DNA of 64,000 nt from Hirundichthys speculiger (lineage: Eukaryota; Chordata; Actinopteri; Beloniformes; Exocoetidae). The notes below the pieces were generated by a model, which was given only the letters and a program-made list of their open reading frames with translations, made no database searches and was not told where the DNA came from. A program made the translations under genes and the position numbers. Position 1 is the first letter of the stretch, and every line of letters begins with the position of its first letter. Shown here in pieces: positions 1 through 9,278 of the stretch. Location of the stretch: the NCBI GenBank assembly GCA_018398805.1, contig JAGFBZ010000369.1:571501-635500 (forward strand), given 5' to 3'.

Positions 1-708
1 ATCAGTGCCACATAAATACTTCAAAATACATAGCTCAAATTTTTTCCCAGTGCCCGTGGAAAACCGTGAGTGCAGGTAAACTAGTAATTTACGGCAATCA
101 CCAACCGTTTACGGCCGACAGCTCTGAGAGCCACTGAAATTCGTTTACTTCAGAAACAAACGAGAAAGAAGAAGACATGGCATGCTCGAAGGTGAATAAG
201 GTTTGTGCTGAAAATCGACATTTCAAAACTGAGTGGACGAACGAGTATGAGTTTAACGTTCCAACCAGCAGTGCTAAACCATTATGCCTGATATGCTGTG
301 AAACAGTGGCATTAATCAAATATCAAGCGCCACTACGAGACCAAACAAGTTTTTTGATGAAATCTTTCCACCAAAGTCTGAAGTGAGAGCTTGGAAAATC
401 AACAAGCTTCGGGTCCAGTGCGACAGTGTTACATGGTAAACTAGAAAAGCACTGGGAGAGCGCCGACCTCCACCAAGGGCAACAATTATTGAAAATTTGA
501 AAGTGATCCAGAATCCAGGATTTCTTCCGGATCACACCCAAAATGAAATCAGTTCTTCCTTTTCACATTTCAGATAACTCCTGAAAATTTAATCAAAATC
601 TATCCTCAACTTTTTGAGTTATCTAGAACACAGACAGACAGACAAATAAACGCCGGCAAAAACAACCTCCTTGGTGGACGTAATAACTTCTTTATCCTTG
701 TGAGGTAG

Positions 709-780
709 GCGTTGGTGGTATAGTGGTTAGCATAGCTGCCTTCCAAGCAGTTGACCCGGGTTTGATTCCCGGCCAACGCA
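709..780 (+). tRNA. tRNA-Gly(UCC), tandem copy 1, probably the head of a SINE
   Basis: This is a 72-nt cloverleaf. The acceptor stem GCGTTGG/CCAACGC is fully paired with discriminator A. The anticodon loop CTTCCAA gives anticodon UCC. The T loop reads TTTGATT instead of TTCGATT, so the nearly invariant C56 is T, which should weaken box B and tertiary pairing. No pol III terminator follows directly. Instead the sequence runs without a gap into the SINE body, so an independent functional tRNA gene is doubtful. Confidence 0.6.
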
Positions 781-1252
781 GAATCGTTGCAGACTGAGTT
801 TGCTGATTTGCAGTTCTACCCTCTAGTCATGCATGTCATCCCTTCTCTACTTGTGTTTGGGGTGTTGACTGGTGAGGTGATTGGCGACCTGGCCATCTCA
901 TCCCAGTGCTGCTACCTCCATCTGTTTATGTTTATATGGTCATTATATTTAGTCATTTGTGTGCTCTCCTCTCCCTGTCCTGTCTCTCACCTCTTCTCTT
1001 TCTCTAGCCGGCTGGTCTTCATCAGGAAGGTCCTGCTCAAAGTGGAGTTTTTCCTTGCCACTGTTTGACTTAAAGGTTGCCTCTGTGGGAGTTTTTTTTA
1101 CTTGCCTTTATCATTGATTGGATTTAATATTATAATTTTAGTTAATGATATTTGCTCGGGGGTCATGATCTGGGCCTCTGTAAAGTATCTAGAGACAATT
1201 GACATTGTAACAGATGCTACACAAATAAAATAAAATAAAATTGAATTAAATA
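709..1252 (+). mobile_element. tRNA-Gly-headed SINE, copy 1
   Basis: The tRNA head is followed by a body found in several other places in the window. Landmarks are CTGGTCTTCATCAGGAAGG, a GGAGTTTTTCCTTGCCACTG stretch, GATATTTGCTCGGGGGTCAT, and a 3' end of AAATAAAA then TTGAATT repeats. The tail style is that of fish SINEs mobilised by L2-type LINEs. Bodies elsewhere in the window (45985-46500, 48405-49280) have no tRNA-Gly head, so the head may be specific to this subfamily. Confidence 0.7.
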
Positions 1253-1659
1253 CGTTCATAAAAAAGTTGGCCTTCAATACCTCTTCAGCTGTTTTAATTT
1301 GACACCATTGTTGGGTTAATTGTTTTCAGGAAGGGAAAGATGAAAATATGAAGAGAAAAAGCACTTCTAAAAACTTTATTTGCATTATTTCAGGAAGAGG
1401 CATGTTTGATTTTATTATGAAGAAATATTTTTTATTAGTTGTAATGCAGGCCTCAAGTTCACTGTTAGCTGCACGTGTCTCAATGTGAACACAACATATA
1501 AATGTTGAAATGACTTGGAAATATATGATGTGCTTTTGATTAACATGGACAGGCTATGTATGCCATGGTATGTGATGTAAGAGATGTGTGGTCTGGACCT
1601 TGTGACAGAAGAAATTTTAGTGACTGGACCCATTAGAATTTTAATTGATTAAACCTGAT

Positions 1660-2445
1660 TTAGAGGTCCTAGATGACCTTCTAGAGCTCCTAGATGAACT
1701 TCTTTAGTTCTTGGAGGAGCTTCTAGAGGTCCTAGATGAACTTCTTAAGGTCTTGGAGGAGCTTCTAGAGGTCCTAAAGGAACTTCTTAAGGTCTTGGAG
1801 GAGCTTCTAGAGGTCCTAGAGGAATTCTTGAAGGTCTTGGAGGAGCTTCTAAAGGTCTTAGAGGAGCTTCTGGAGGTCTTGGATGAGCTTCTAGAGGTCC
1901 TAGATGAACTTCTGAAGGTCTTGGTGGAGCTTCTAGAGGTCCTAGAGGAGCTTCTAGAGGTCTTGGATCAGCTTCTAGAGGTGCAAAAGATGTGTGGTCT
2001 GGACCTTGTGACAGAAGAAATTTTAGTGACTGGACCCATTAGAATTTTAATTGATTAACCCTGACTTAGAGGTCCTAGATGACCTTCTAGAGGTCCTAGA
2101 TGAACTTCTTTAGTTCTTGGAGGAGCTTCTAGAGGTCCTAGATGGACTTCTTAAGGTCTTGGAGGAGCTTCTAGAGGTCCTAGAGGAACTTCTTAAGGTC
2201 TTGGAGGAGCTTCTAGAGGTCCTAGAGGAACGTCTTAAGGTCTTGGAGGAGCTTCTAGAGGTCCTAGATGAACTTCTTTAGTTCTTGGAGGAGCTTCTAG
2301 AGGTCCTAGATAGACTTCTTAAGGTCTTGGAGGACCTTCTAGAGGTCCTAGAGGAACTTCTTAAGGTCTTGGAGGAGCTTCTAGAGGTCTAGAGGAGCTT
2401 CTAGAGGTCTAGAGGAGCTTCTAGAGGTCTTGGAGGAGCATTTAG
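1660..2445 (+). repeat. 21/42-bp minisatellite (copy 1)
   Basis: Tandem array of a 21-bp unit of the type GAGCTTCTAGAGGTCCTAGAG, often paired into 42-bp higher-order units. Because 21 is divisible by 3, a frame stays open from 1711 to 2058 and would encode leucine-rich heptads (ELLEVLEELLKVLEE). In-frame stops appear in sister units, such as CTTCTTTAG near 2105 and 2275. It is intronic and has no splice sites, so it is treated as noncoding. Confidence 0.9.
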
Positions 2446-2448
2446 AGC

Positions 2449-2900
2449 AGGGATCACCAAATGGCGGACCTCGGTCCAGATCCGGACCAAGTAAAAGTTC
2501 TGTCCAGACCAGTAATCAGTGCCACATAAATACTTCAAAATACATAGCTCAAATTTTTTCCCAGTGCCCGTGGAAAACCGTGAGTGCAGGTAAACTAGTA
2601 ATTTGCGGCAATCACCAACCGTTTACGGCCGACAGCTCTGAGAGACACTGAAATTTGTTTACTTCAGAAACAAACGAGAGAGAAGAAGACATGGCATGCT
2701 CGAAGGTAAATAAGGTTTGTGCTGAAAATAGACATTTCAAAACTGAGTGGACGAACGAGTATGAGTTTAACGTTCCGACCGGCAGTGGTAAACCGTTATG
2801 CCTGATATGCTGTGAAACAGTGGCATTAATCAAATATCAAGCACCACTACGAGACCAAACAAGTTTTTTGATGACATCGTTCCACCAAAGTGTGAAGTGA
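2449..2900 (+). mobile_element. hAT transposon fragment with GTF2IRD2-like zinc-finger start (copy 2; copy 1 at 1-386)
   Basis: Reading frames at 177-386 and 2655-2900 encode a short protein starting near MACSKVNKVCAENRHFK and containing KPLCLICCETVAL. That arrangement resembles the N-terminal zinc-finger region of GTF2IRD2/ZBED-like hAT transposases. The frame ends shortly after, and no transposase catalytic region follows, so these are dead fragments. Family assignment is by recalled resemblance. Confidence 0.6.
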
Positions 2901-3219
2901 GAGCGTGGAGAATCAACGAGCTTCGGGCCCAGTGCGACAGTGTTACATGGTAAACTAGAAAAGCACTGGGAGAGCGCCGACCTCCACCAAGGGCAACAAT
3001 TATTGAAAATTTGAAAGTGATCCAGAATCCAGGATTTCTTCCGGATCACACCCAAAATGAAATCAGTTCTTCCTTTTCACATTTCAGATAACTCCTGAAG
3101 ATTTAATCAAAATCTATCCACAACTTTTTGAGTTATCTAGAACACAGACAGACAGATAAACGCTGAAAAAAAACAACCTCCTTGGTGGATGTAATAACTT
3201 CATTATTCTTGTGAGGTAG

Positions 3220-3291
3220 GCGTTGGTGGTATAGTGGTTAGCATAGCTGCCTTCCAAGCAGTTGACCTGGGTTCGATTCCCGGCCAACGCA
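3220..3291 (+). tRNA. tRNA-Gly(UCC), tandem copy 2, probably the head of a SINE
   Basis: This is the same 72-nt tRNA-Gly(UCC) as at 709, with a normal T loop (TTCGATT). One T-stem pair has become G.U (CTGGG against CCCGG). Acceptor and anticodon stems are intact, so it could fold and be transcribed. It is fused directly to the SINE body like copy 1. Confidence 0.65.
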
Positions 3292-3806
3292 GAATCTTTG
3301 CAGACTGAGTTTGCTGATTTGCAGTTCTACCCTCTAGTCATCCCTGTCATCCCTTCTCTACTTGTGTTTGGGGTGTTGACTGGCAAGGTGATTGGCGACC
3401 TGGTCCTCTGGCCATCTCATCCCAGTGCTGCTACCTCCATCTGTTTATGTTTATATGGTCATTATATTTGGTCATTTGTGTGCTCTCCTCTCTCTGTCCT
3501 GTCTCTCACCTCTTTTCTTTCTCTAGCCGGCTGGTCTTCATCAGGAAGGTCCCCCCATATGATCCAGGTCCTGCTCAAGGTTTCTTCCTCTTAAAGTGGA
3601 GTTTTTCCTTGCCACTGTTTGACTTAAAGGTTGCCTCTGTGGGAGTTTTTTTTACTTGCCTTTATCATTGATTGGATTTAATATTATAATTTTAGTTAAT
3701 GATATTTGCTCGGGGGTCATGATCTGGGTCTCTGTAAAGCATCTAGAGACAATTGACATTGTAACAGATGCTATACAAATAAAATTGAATTGAATTGAAT
3801 TAAATA
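3220..3806 (+). mobile_element. tRNA-Gly-headed SINE, copy 2
   Basis: Fuller copy of the SINE at 709. It retains the segment around CATATGATCCAGGTCCTG that copy 1 lost, and ends in TTGAATTGAATTGAATT. Confidence 0.7.
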
Positions 3807-4214
3807 AGTTCATAAAAAAAGTTGGCCTTCAATACCTCTTCAGCTGTTTTAATTTGACACCATTGTTGGGTTAATTGTTTTCAGGAAGGGAAAGATGAAA
3901 ATATGAAGAGAAAAAGCACTTCTAAAAACTTTATTTGCATTATTTCAGGAAGAGGCATGTTTGATTTTATTATGAAGAAATATTTTTTATTAGTTGTAAT
4001 GCAGGCCTCAAGTTCACTGTTAGCTGCACGTGTCTCAATGTGAACACAAAATATAAATGTTGAAATGACTTGGAAATATATGATGTGCTTTTGATTAACA
4101 TGGACAGGCTATATATGCCATGGTATGAGATGCAAGATATGTGTGGTCTGGACCTTGTGACAGAAGAAATTTTAGTGACTGGACCCATTAGAATTTTAAT
4201 TGATTAACCCTGAT

Positions 4215-4850
4215 TTAGAGGTCCTAGATGACCTTCTAGAGGTCCTAGATGAACTTCTTTAGTTCTTGGAGGAGCTTCTAGAGGTCCTAGATGAACTTCT
4301 TAAGGTCTTGGAGGAGCTTCTAGAGGTCCTAGATGAACTTCTTTAATTCTTGGAGGAGCTTCTAGAGGTCCTAGATGAACTTCTTAAGGTCTTGGAGGAG
4401 CTTCTAGAGGTCCTAGAGGAACTTTTGAAGGTCTTGGAGGAGCTTCTAAAGGTCTTACAGGACCTTCGAGAGGTCCCGGAGGAGCTTCTAGAGGTCCTAG
4501 AGGAACTTCTTAATGTCTTGGAGGAGCTTTTAGAGGTCTTGGAGGAGCTTTTAGAGGTCTTGGAGGAACTTCTTAAGATCTTGGAGGAGCTTCTAGAGGT
4601 CCTAGATGAACTTCTGGAGATTCTGGCGGACCCTCTACAGGTCCTAGAGGAGCTTCTGAAGGTCTTGGATGAGCTTCTAGAGGTCCTAGATGAACTTCTG
4701 AAGGTCTTGGAGGAGCTTCTAGAGGTCCTAGAGGAGCTTCTAGAGGTCTTGGATCAGCTTCTAGAGGTCCTAGATGAACGTCTGGACGTTCTGGAGGAGC
4801 CTTTACAGGTCCTGGAGGAGGTTCTGGAGTTCTGGAAAGGTTTCCAACTT
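4215..4850 (+). repeat. 21/42-bp minisatellite (copy 2)
   Basis: Second array of the same 21-bp leucine-codon-like unit, ending 340 bp before the penultimate pnp exon. The open frame 4350-4889 would give a 179-residue heptad protein, but the same reasons against coding apply as for the first array. Confidence 0.9.
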
Positions 4851-4880
4851 TCCAGACCTGCTTTAATCAGTCTTAGTGCA

Positions 4881-5117
4881 GCATCTTGAGTTGAGTGGTT
4901 AAAGTGTCCTGCCGTGCTTCTCGGTTTCAGTCAGAAGTGGGAAAGACTGGGCCTGCCCCAGTAATGCTGTGGTTGGGGCAGGTGGCCCATGTACAAAGTC
5001 CTCCTGCAGGTTCGACTCCCAGCCTGTGACCTTTGCTGCGTTTCCTCTGTCCTCTGTGCCTGATTTCCTGCCTCTCTCTCTCTCACTGTGAATAAAGGCC
5101 ACTAGTGCCACAAAAAA
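4881..5117 (+). mobile_element. tRNA-derived SINE, CACTAGTGCC-tail family
   Basis: The head contains a degenerate box A (GAGTGGTTAAAGTGTCC) and box B (GGTTCGACTCCC). The 3' end is AATAAAGGCCACTAGTGCCA followed by A residues. The same family lies inverted at 7762, 11086 and 28062. It sits about 70 bp upstream of a pnp splice acceptor. Confidence 0.75.
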
Positions 5118-5190
5118 GTGATGAAGACTGGACTTATTCCAGGAACTGAAGTGGATCTGCAGTGACGTCACCTTCTCTCTGTGTCTTCAG

Positions 5191-5497
5191 GTATGAGTAT
5201 GGTTCCTGAGGTGACCGTGGCCAAACACTGTGGACTGAGGGTTCTTGGTCTCTCCCTCGTCACCAACAAGGTTAGTCAGTGATCCATCTGGAGATCCATC
5301 TGTATGTGCTCCTGAGTGGAGTCGGTGAGCCACAAATGTGTGTGTCGGTGCTGCAGGTGTCTCTGGACTACAGTCGGGAGGAGAAGGTGAACCACAACGA
5401 GGTTCTGGAGATCTGTGAGATGAGGGCTGAAGTTCTGCAAAAGCTCGTCACCAGACTGCTCAGCCGCTGCCAGCAGCAGAACATCAACACTCACTGA
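5191..5497 (+). CDS. pnp: Purine nucleoside phosphorylase, last two coding exons
   Basis: PNP cleaves inosine and guanosine with phosphate to free base and ribose-1-phosphate in the cytosol (purine salvage). Exon 5191-5270 follows a GTGTCTTCAG acceptor and ends at AAG|GTTAGT. The last exon runs 5357-5497 after CTGCAG, and the junction is in phase 0. The peptide shows GMSMVPEV (family: GMSTVPEV, with the Met and Ser of the purine site) and [18 protein letters not shown], where the Asn and His sit 14 residues apart as purine-binding N243 and H257 do in human PNP. The frame ends INTH-stop. Upstream exons must lie left of position 1, because none was seen in 1-5190, so this intron exceeds 5 kb. 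Teleosts have several pnp paralogues and I cannot say which this is. Confidence 0.9.
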
Positions 5498-5630
5498 CAC
5501 TCACCGGTCCAAGTCCAGAACCCTGAGGAACACCAGGACCAGCTCTGGTGGACCAGGAAGAACTTCAGTGAACTGAAATCTAGCAGATTAATGTGATTCC
5601 CATGTTCTGCTGTCCTGACAAAGAACTGCA

Positions 5631-5636
5631 AATAAA
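5631..5636 (+). promoter_or_regulatory. pnp polyadenylation signal AATAAA
   Basis: Canonical AATAAA 134 bp after the pnp stop codon, followed by GT/T-rich sequence near 5685-5700. It gives a short 3' UTR ending near 5655. Confidence 0.7.
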
Positions 5637-6119
5637 GCTTCCATATTCAGCAGAAGTGATCTCTGCTCATCATTGATCATCAGGTTGTTTTACTTTGTTC
5701 AGGACTCAGAAGCTCTCTGGTCTGTGAGGTCCTGCAGTCTCGGTCCCGTTGCTGGTTAATGTTGCTTTTCCTGGACTTCTCTGTCCAAAATATGGAGATT
5801 ATTGTGCTCAAGAAAAGTGTCTGTTATCCTTGAGATCTTGGCTGTTTTAGTTTCCATCTCAAGCTTAAACCTGGAGATACGAGAAGCTCAAGACAAGGGT
5901 TCACAGAAAAAAACTGGTTGTAAATAACAGAGAAGAGCTGGCACATCTTTAATGACATCAATCCACTCAGCTCTGCTGCTCATCCTCCAGATACATGATC
6001 CTGACAGATGCTCCACTTAAAACATGTTTCCACCAGTGTATCTGCTCATGAGTGTTCATACACATGACCATATCTGTCCAGACAACCTCATTTCAACTGT
6101 TGCTACTGACACAACATCT

Positions 6120-6579
6120 CAAACCAGGACCGGATGAGCTGAAACTAGGACTAACAGAGCTGAAACCAGGACTAACAGAGCTGAAACCAGGACTAATAGA
6201 GCTGAAACCAGGACTAACAGAGCTGAAACCAGGACCAGAGGAACTGAAACCAGGACCAAAGGAGCTGAAACCAGGACTAACAGAACTGAAACCAGGACCA
6301 GAGGAACTGAAACCAGGACCAAAGGAGCTGAAACCAGGACTAACAGAGCTGAAACCAGGACCAGAGGAACTGAAACCAGGACTAACAGAGCTGAAACCAG
6401 GACCAGAGGAACTGAAACCAGGACCAAAGGAGCTGAAACCAGGACTAACAGAGCTGAAACCAGGACCAGAGGAACTGAAACCAGGACTAACAGAGCTGAA
6501 ACCAGGACCGGAGGAGCTGAAACCAGGACCAAAGGAGCTGAAACCAGGACCGGAGGAGCTGAAACCAGGACCAGAAGAC
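6120..6579 (+). repeat. 21-bp minisatellite downstream of pnp
   Basis: About 22 units of GAGCTGAAACCAGGACTAACA and variants. Read on + it would encode ELKPGPE/ELKPGLT heptads. All frames on both strands are largely open, which reflects the 21-bp period and lack of stop triplets rather than selection. There is no ATG context, splice signal or conserved flank. Confidence 0.9.
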
Positions 6580-6599
6580 AGAAGAACAAAGCTGGACCA

Positions 6600-7354
6600 C
6601 GTTGAAGGTGCAGTTTGAGCTGTGTCTCTGGTGGTTGGGGCTGGGGCGAGCCCCGGGGGTAGGGACTGTGGCGGGGGGGTCTCCTCCCTGGCCTCCTTGC
6701 CTGTTTTGGCCTTGGCTGCAGCGGTGGGGCTGCTTGGATCTGCTGTCCTAGTGGTGCGGTCTACCTGCACTGCTAAGTGGCGGTGAAGCTTGCCACGCCC
6801 CTGTTGACTGCTGGTGGGGGGTGGGTTTGGGTGTGAGTTGGGGATGGGATGGCAGGTTTTTCCTGAGGGGGTGGGGGCGGTCGCTGCCTATTGGGTGCTA
6901 CCTACCTGCGGGGCGGCGGTGGTGGTGGGCGACGGGGGATGGCCTGTGCCTGGGAGTGGTGTAGAGGCGGCGGGGTATCTCCCTAGCCACAGTGTGGTGG
7001 CCGGCTCAACTCTCTGCCTGGGGGCTCCTCCTGTGGTCCCGGTGGGTGTCTGGTTCCTCGGCTCTCTGTCCTCCATTCTCTTTCTTTATCCAGCTGGTCT
7101 TCATCAGGAAGGTCCCCCCATATGATCCAGGTCCTGATCAAGGTTTCCTCTTCTTAAGGTGGAGTTTTTTCTTGCCACTGTTTGGTTTTTTTTCTCCCTC
7201 TGTGGGAGTTTTTTACTTGCCATTATCCTTGATTTGGGTTTAATATAATATTTTTAGTTAATGATATTTGCTCGGAGGTCATGATCTGGGTCTCTGTAAA
7301 GACCTAGAGACAATTGACACTGTAACAGACGCTATACAAATACACTTGAATTGA
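6600..7354 (+). mobile_element. LINE 3' region sharing the SINE tail
   Basis: GC-rich sequence (6610-7060) passes into the body and tail seen in the window's SINEs: TCTTCATCAGGAAGGTCC at 7099, GATATTTGCTCGGAGGTCAT at 7263, and an end at ACACTTGAATTGA. A longer GC-rich 5' part with the same 3' end fits a LINE 3' untranslated region whose tail the SINEs use. No coding region is present. Confidence 0.5.
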
Positions 7355-7761
7355 CCAGACTAAGTACAGAAAACTGGTGAACTACTTTGTAGCATGGTGT
7401 GGGCAGTGTTGTACCTGAACGCGTTCATTGAATAAAAGTTCACAAACTAGTTCACGCACAGTCAAAACCGTGCTAGTTTCCAGCGAACTCCATTTAAAAT
7501 ACACCACAAACGAGCCTGATATGTAGCTGAGGAATTCAGTCAAACATGGCAACACGGGCTGTCGCTTCTGTCACGCTAACAATTGCGTCATCAAACGTTT
7601 AAAACGATCATGAAGGAAGATGAGAGCTACAGTTACCCAGAGCCGGAGAAGCACCCCAACTCCCGGGGGGGATTGAAATATTGAAATGGAGAGAAAAAAC
7701 ATTTGCACCTTAAGTACCTGTTTTTGTCTCATAATAAAGACCATTTTTTAAAAAAAGATGT

Positions 7762-7940
7762 TTTTGGAACTAGTGGCCTTTACTTATAGTAGAGAGAGAC
7801 AAGAAGGGGAGCAGAGAGAACGGGGAAGACATGCGGCAAAGGGTTGACAAGCTGGGAGTCGAACTCACAACCAGCTGCATGAGGACTACAGCCTCTGTAT
7901 GTGGGCTGCCTGCCCTAACCACTGCACTACCGGGGCAGCC
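7762..7940 (-). mobile_element. tRNA-derived SINE, CACTAGTGCC-tail family
   Basis: Read on -, the head is GGGCTGCCCCGGTAGTGCAG with box B GAGTTCGACTCCC. The body runs to AAAGGCCACTAGTTCCAAAA. It is nested inside the hAT element at 7404-9333. Confidence 0.8.
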
Positions 7941-7995
7941 CAATAAAGATTATTTTGCAGCAAATTTTTCCTCATATTTTTAATATACTGTAGAG

Positions 7996-8348
7996 CAGTG
8001 ATTCCCAACGTGTCGGCCATCGTGGGACTGCAGGTGGGCCGTGAGAGGTCATTTAAATTAAACAAATGTGTTTTAAATCCTTGATCTTTTTTAATTACTG
8101 TAAAATATTAATTACACGATTAAAAAAACATTAAAAAGTAATAAAACAAACCAGTTAAGTGTCATTCTACTGTCATCTTAACTTAATATGACAAGTGTCA
8201 CCTTATTTGTTGACCCCTTACATTAATATCTGATCATGGTTCCTTGTCCTGTATGTTGATCACAGTTGTAATTAAAGGTTTCCGTGGGCCTTGGAGATTT
8301 TTCACAGTTCAAATTGGGCCTTGGTATTCTGAAGTTTGGGAATAGCTG
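7996..8348. mobile_element. hAT MITE, TSD CTGTAGAG
   Basis: The left end CAGTGATTCCCAAC and the right end GTTTGGGAATAGCTG are imperfect inverted repeats. The 8-bp target duplication CTGTAGAG is exact (7988-7995 and 8349-8356). The 353-bp element has no coding capacity and is nested in the larger hAT element. Confidence 0.85.
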
Positions 8349-8578
8349 CTGTAGAGAGAGGCTGAAACGGAAATTACAGTTTTACATGGGCTGTCCCTTC
8401 AGTGCTAATGTGAACCCTGGTTGGTTAAGGATTCCGAATTGGACCAATAGTTTTCAACAGGTAAAATGGATAAAATAATTGCTGTTTGTGGTGGTGTAGT
8501 ATATGGGCAGTGGTAATCATTTTTGACAAATAATTGCTCGCAGCAACATTAAAAAAGAATATTAAAAAAAATTAACTA

Positions 8579-9278
8579 AAGTGATATTTTTCGTGGTTAA
8601 TGGGGACCGGCGCCCCCCTCGCATAAATCAAAATACGCGATCTGGAGCCGGAGCCCCCCAAGCCTCAATAATGTGTTTAAAATATGTTTAAAAAACCCCC
8701 AAAAAGTAGCGAGGCACTGCAGCGAAACAAGACAAAGGCTCAACTGTGGTCTTTCTGTTACTTTCACAGCCTCTGGTCTCTGAACCGTAGTAAACAAACT
8801 GCTGGTATTGTGCTATTTTTGGCTCGTAATTAGCGGCTAACACGCCTACAACAACAAAACAAAAAGTCTGGTTTTCTCTGCATGGAACGAGCACTTTATT
8901 CTGGCACTGCAGGAACTTGTAACATCACACAGGTTGTATTGTTCAGCTCCTGTCAGTTAACAGAGAATGTAAATCTAAACACGCTGGGCTGCTGTTTGAT
9001 GCTCACTACACTTTTCATCTAACCCCGTTTTCATTCTACTACGTCCCACGACACACACACTACATTACCCATAAGGCCACTACATTACCCATAAGGCCAC
9101 CTTCTTAAAGGGGCCAGGCTAGCTCACGGCATTTCTTCACTGTGAGAGAAGTGCACAACATCCTGTGATGTTTCCGCGATTTTTAAATTTTTTTTTAATT
9201 ATATTATATATTTCTGAAAAAAATCTGCAAATAACTAAAGCCGCGGAACTTAAACCGCGAAGTGGCAAGGGATCACTG
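8579..9278. mobile_element. pogo/Tigger-like MITE with TA target site
   Basis: The right end CCGCGAAGTGGCAAGGGATC then ACTG abuts TA. The left end, beginning AGTGATATTTTTCGTGG after TA, is a degraded inverted match. The same end occurs at 47510-47540, and a related shorter element at 58972-59423. Confidence 0.6.

Larger units (their letters stand above)
1..2448. repeat. Tandem 2.5-kb unit, copy 1 (left end outside window)
   Basis: This segment is repeated almost base for base from about 2515 onward. The order in each copy is the same: hAT-derived fragment, a short common repeat tail, tRNA-Gly-headed SINE, about 400 bp of shared sequence, then a 21-bp minisatellite. Both copies lie in the intron before the penultimate pnp exon. 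Copy 1 lacks roughly 40 bases in the SINE body (near 1031) that copy 2 keeps, and lacks a few bases near 893. Its minisatellite is longer. The offset between copies is about 2514 bp. Confidence 0.9.
2449..4860. repeat. Tandem 2.5-kb unit, copy 2
   Basis: Second copy of the tandem unit. It begins at a hAT-like terminus (CAGGGATCACCAAATGGCGG at 2449), which suggests the unit edge coincides with a transposon end. The SINE body is fuller here than in copy 1. The minisatellite part has diverged in unit order, as expected when a satellite turns over after duplication. Confidence 0.88.

Noticed and set aside
177..386. Stand-alone small protein gene
   Set aside because: It is the zinc-finger start of a hAT transposase copy, repeated at 2655 and lacking the rest.
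1711..2058. Open frame for a leucine-rich heptad protein (also 4350-4889)
   Set aside because: It is the translation of a 21-bp minisatellite inside a pnp intron; related units carry stops and there are no splice or start signals.
6120..6579. CRISPR-like array
   Set aside because: Units are contiguous 21-mers without unique spacers, in a vertebrate genome.
6052..6770. Long open frames on both strands with ELKPGPE or SSGPGF repeats
   Set aside because: Several frames of the same minisatellite are open at once, which follows from the repeat period and not from coding selection.
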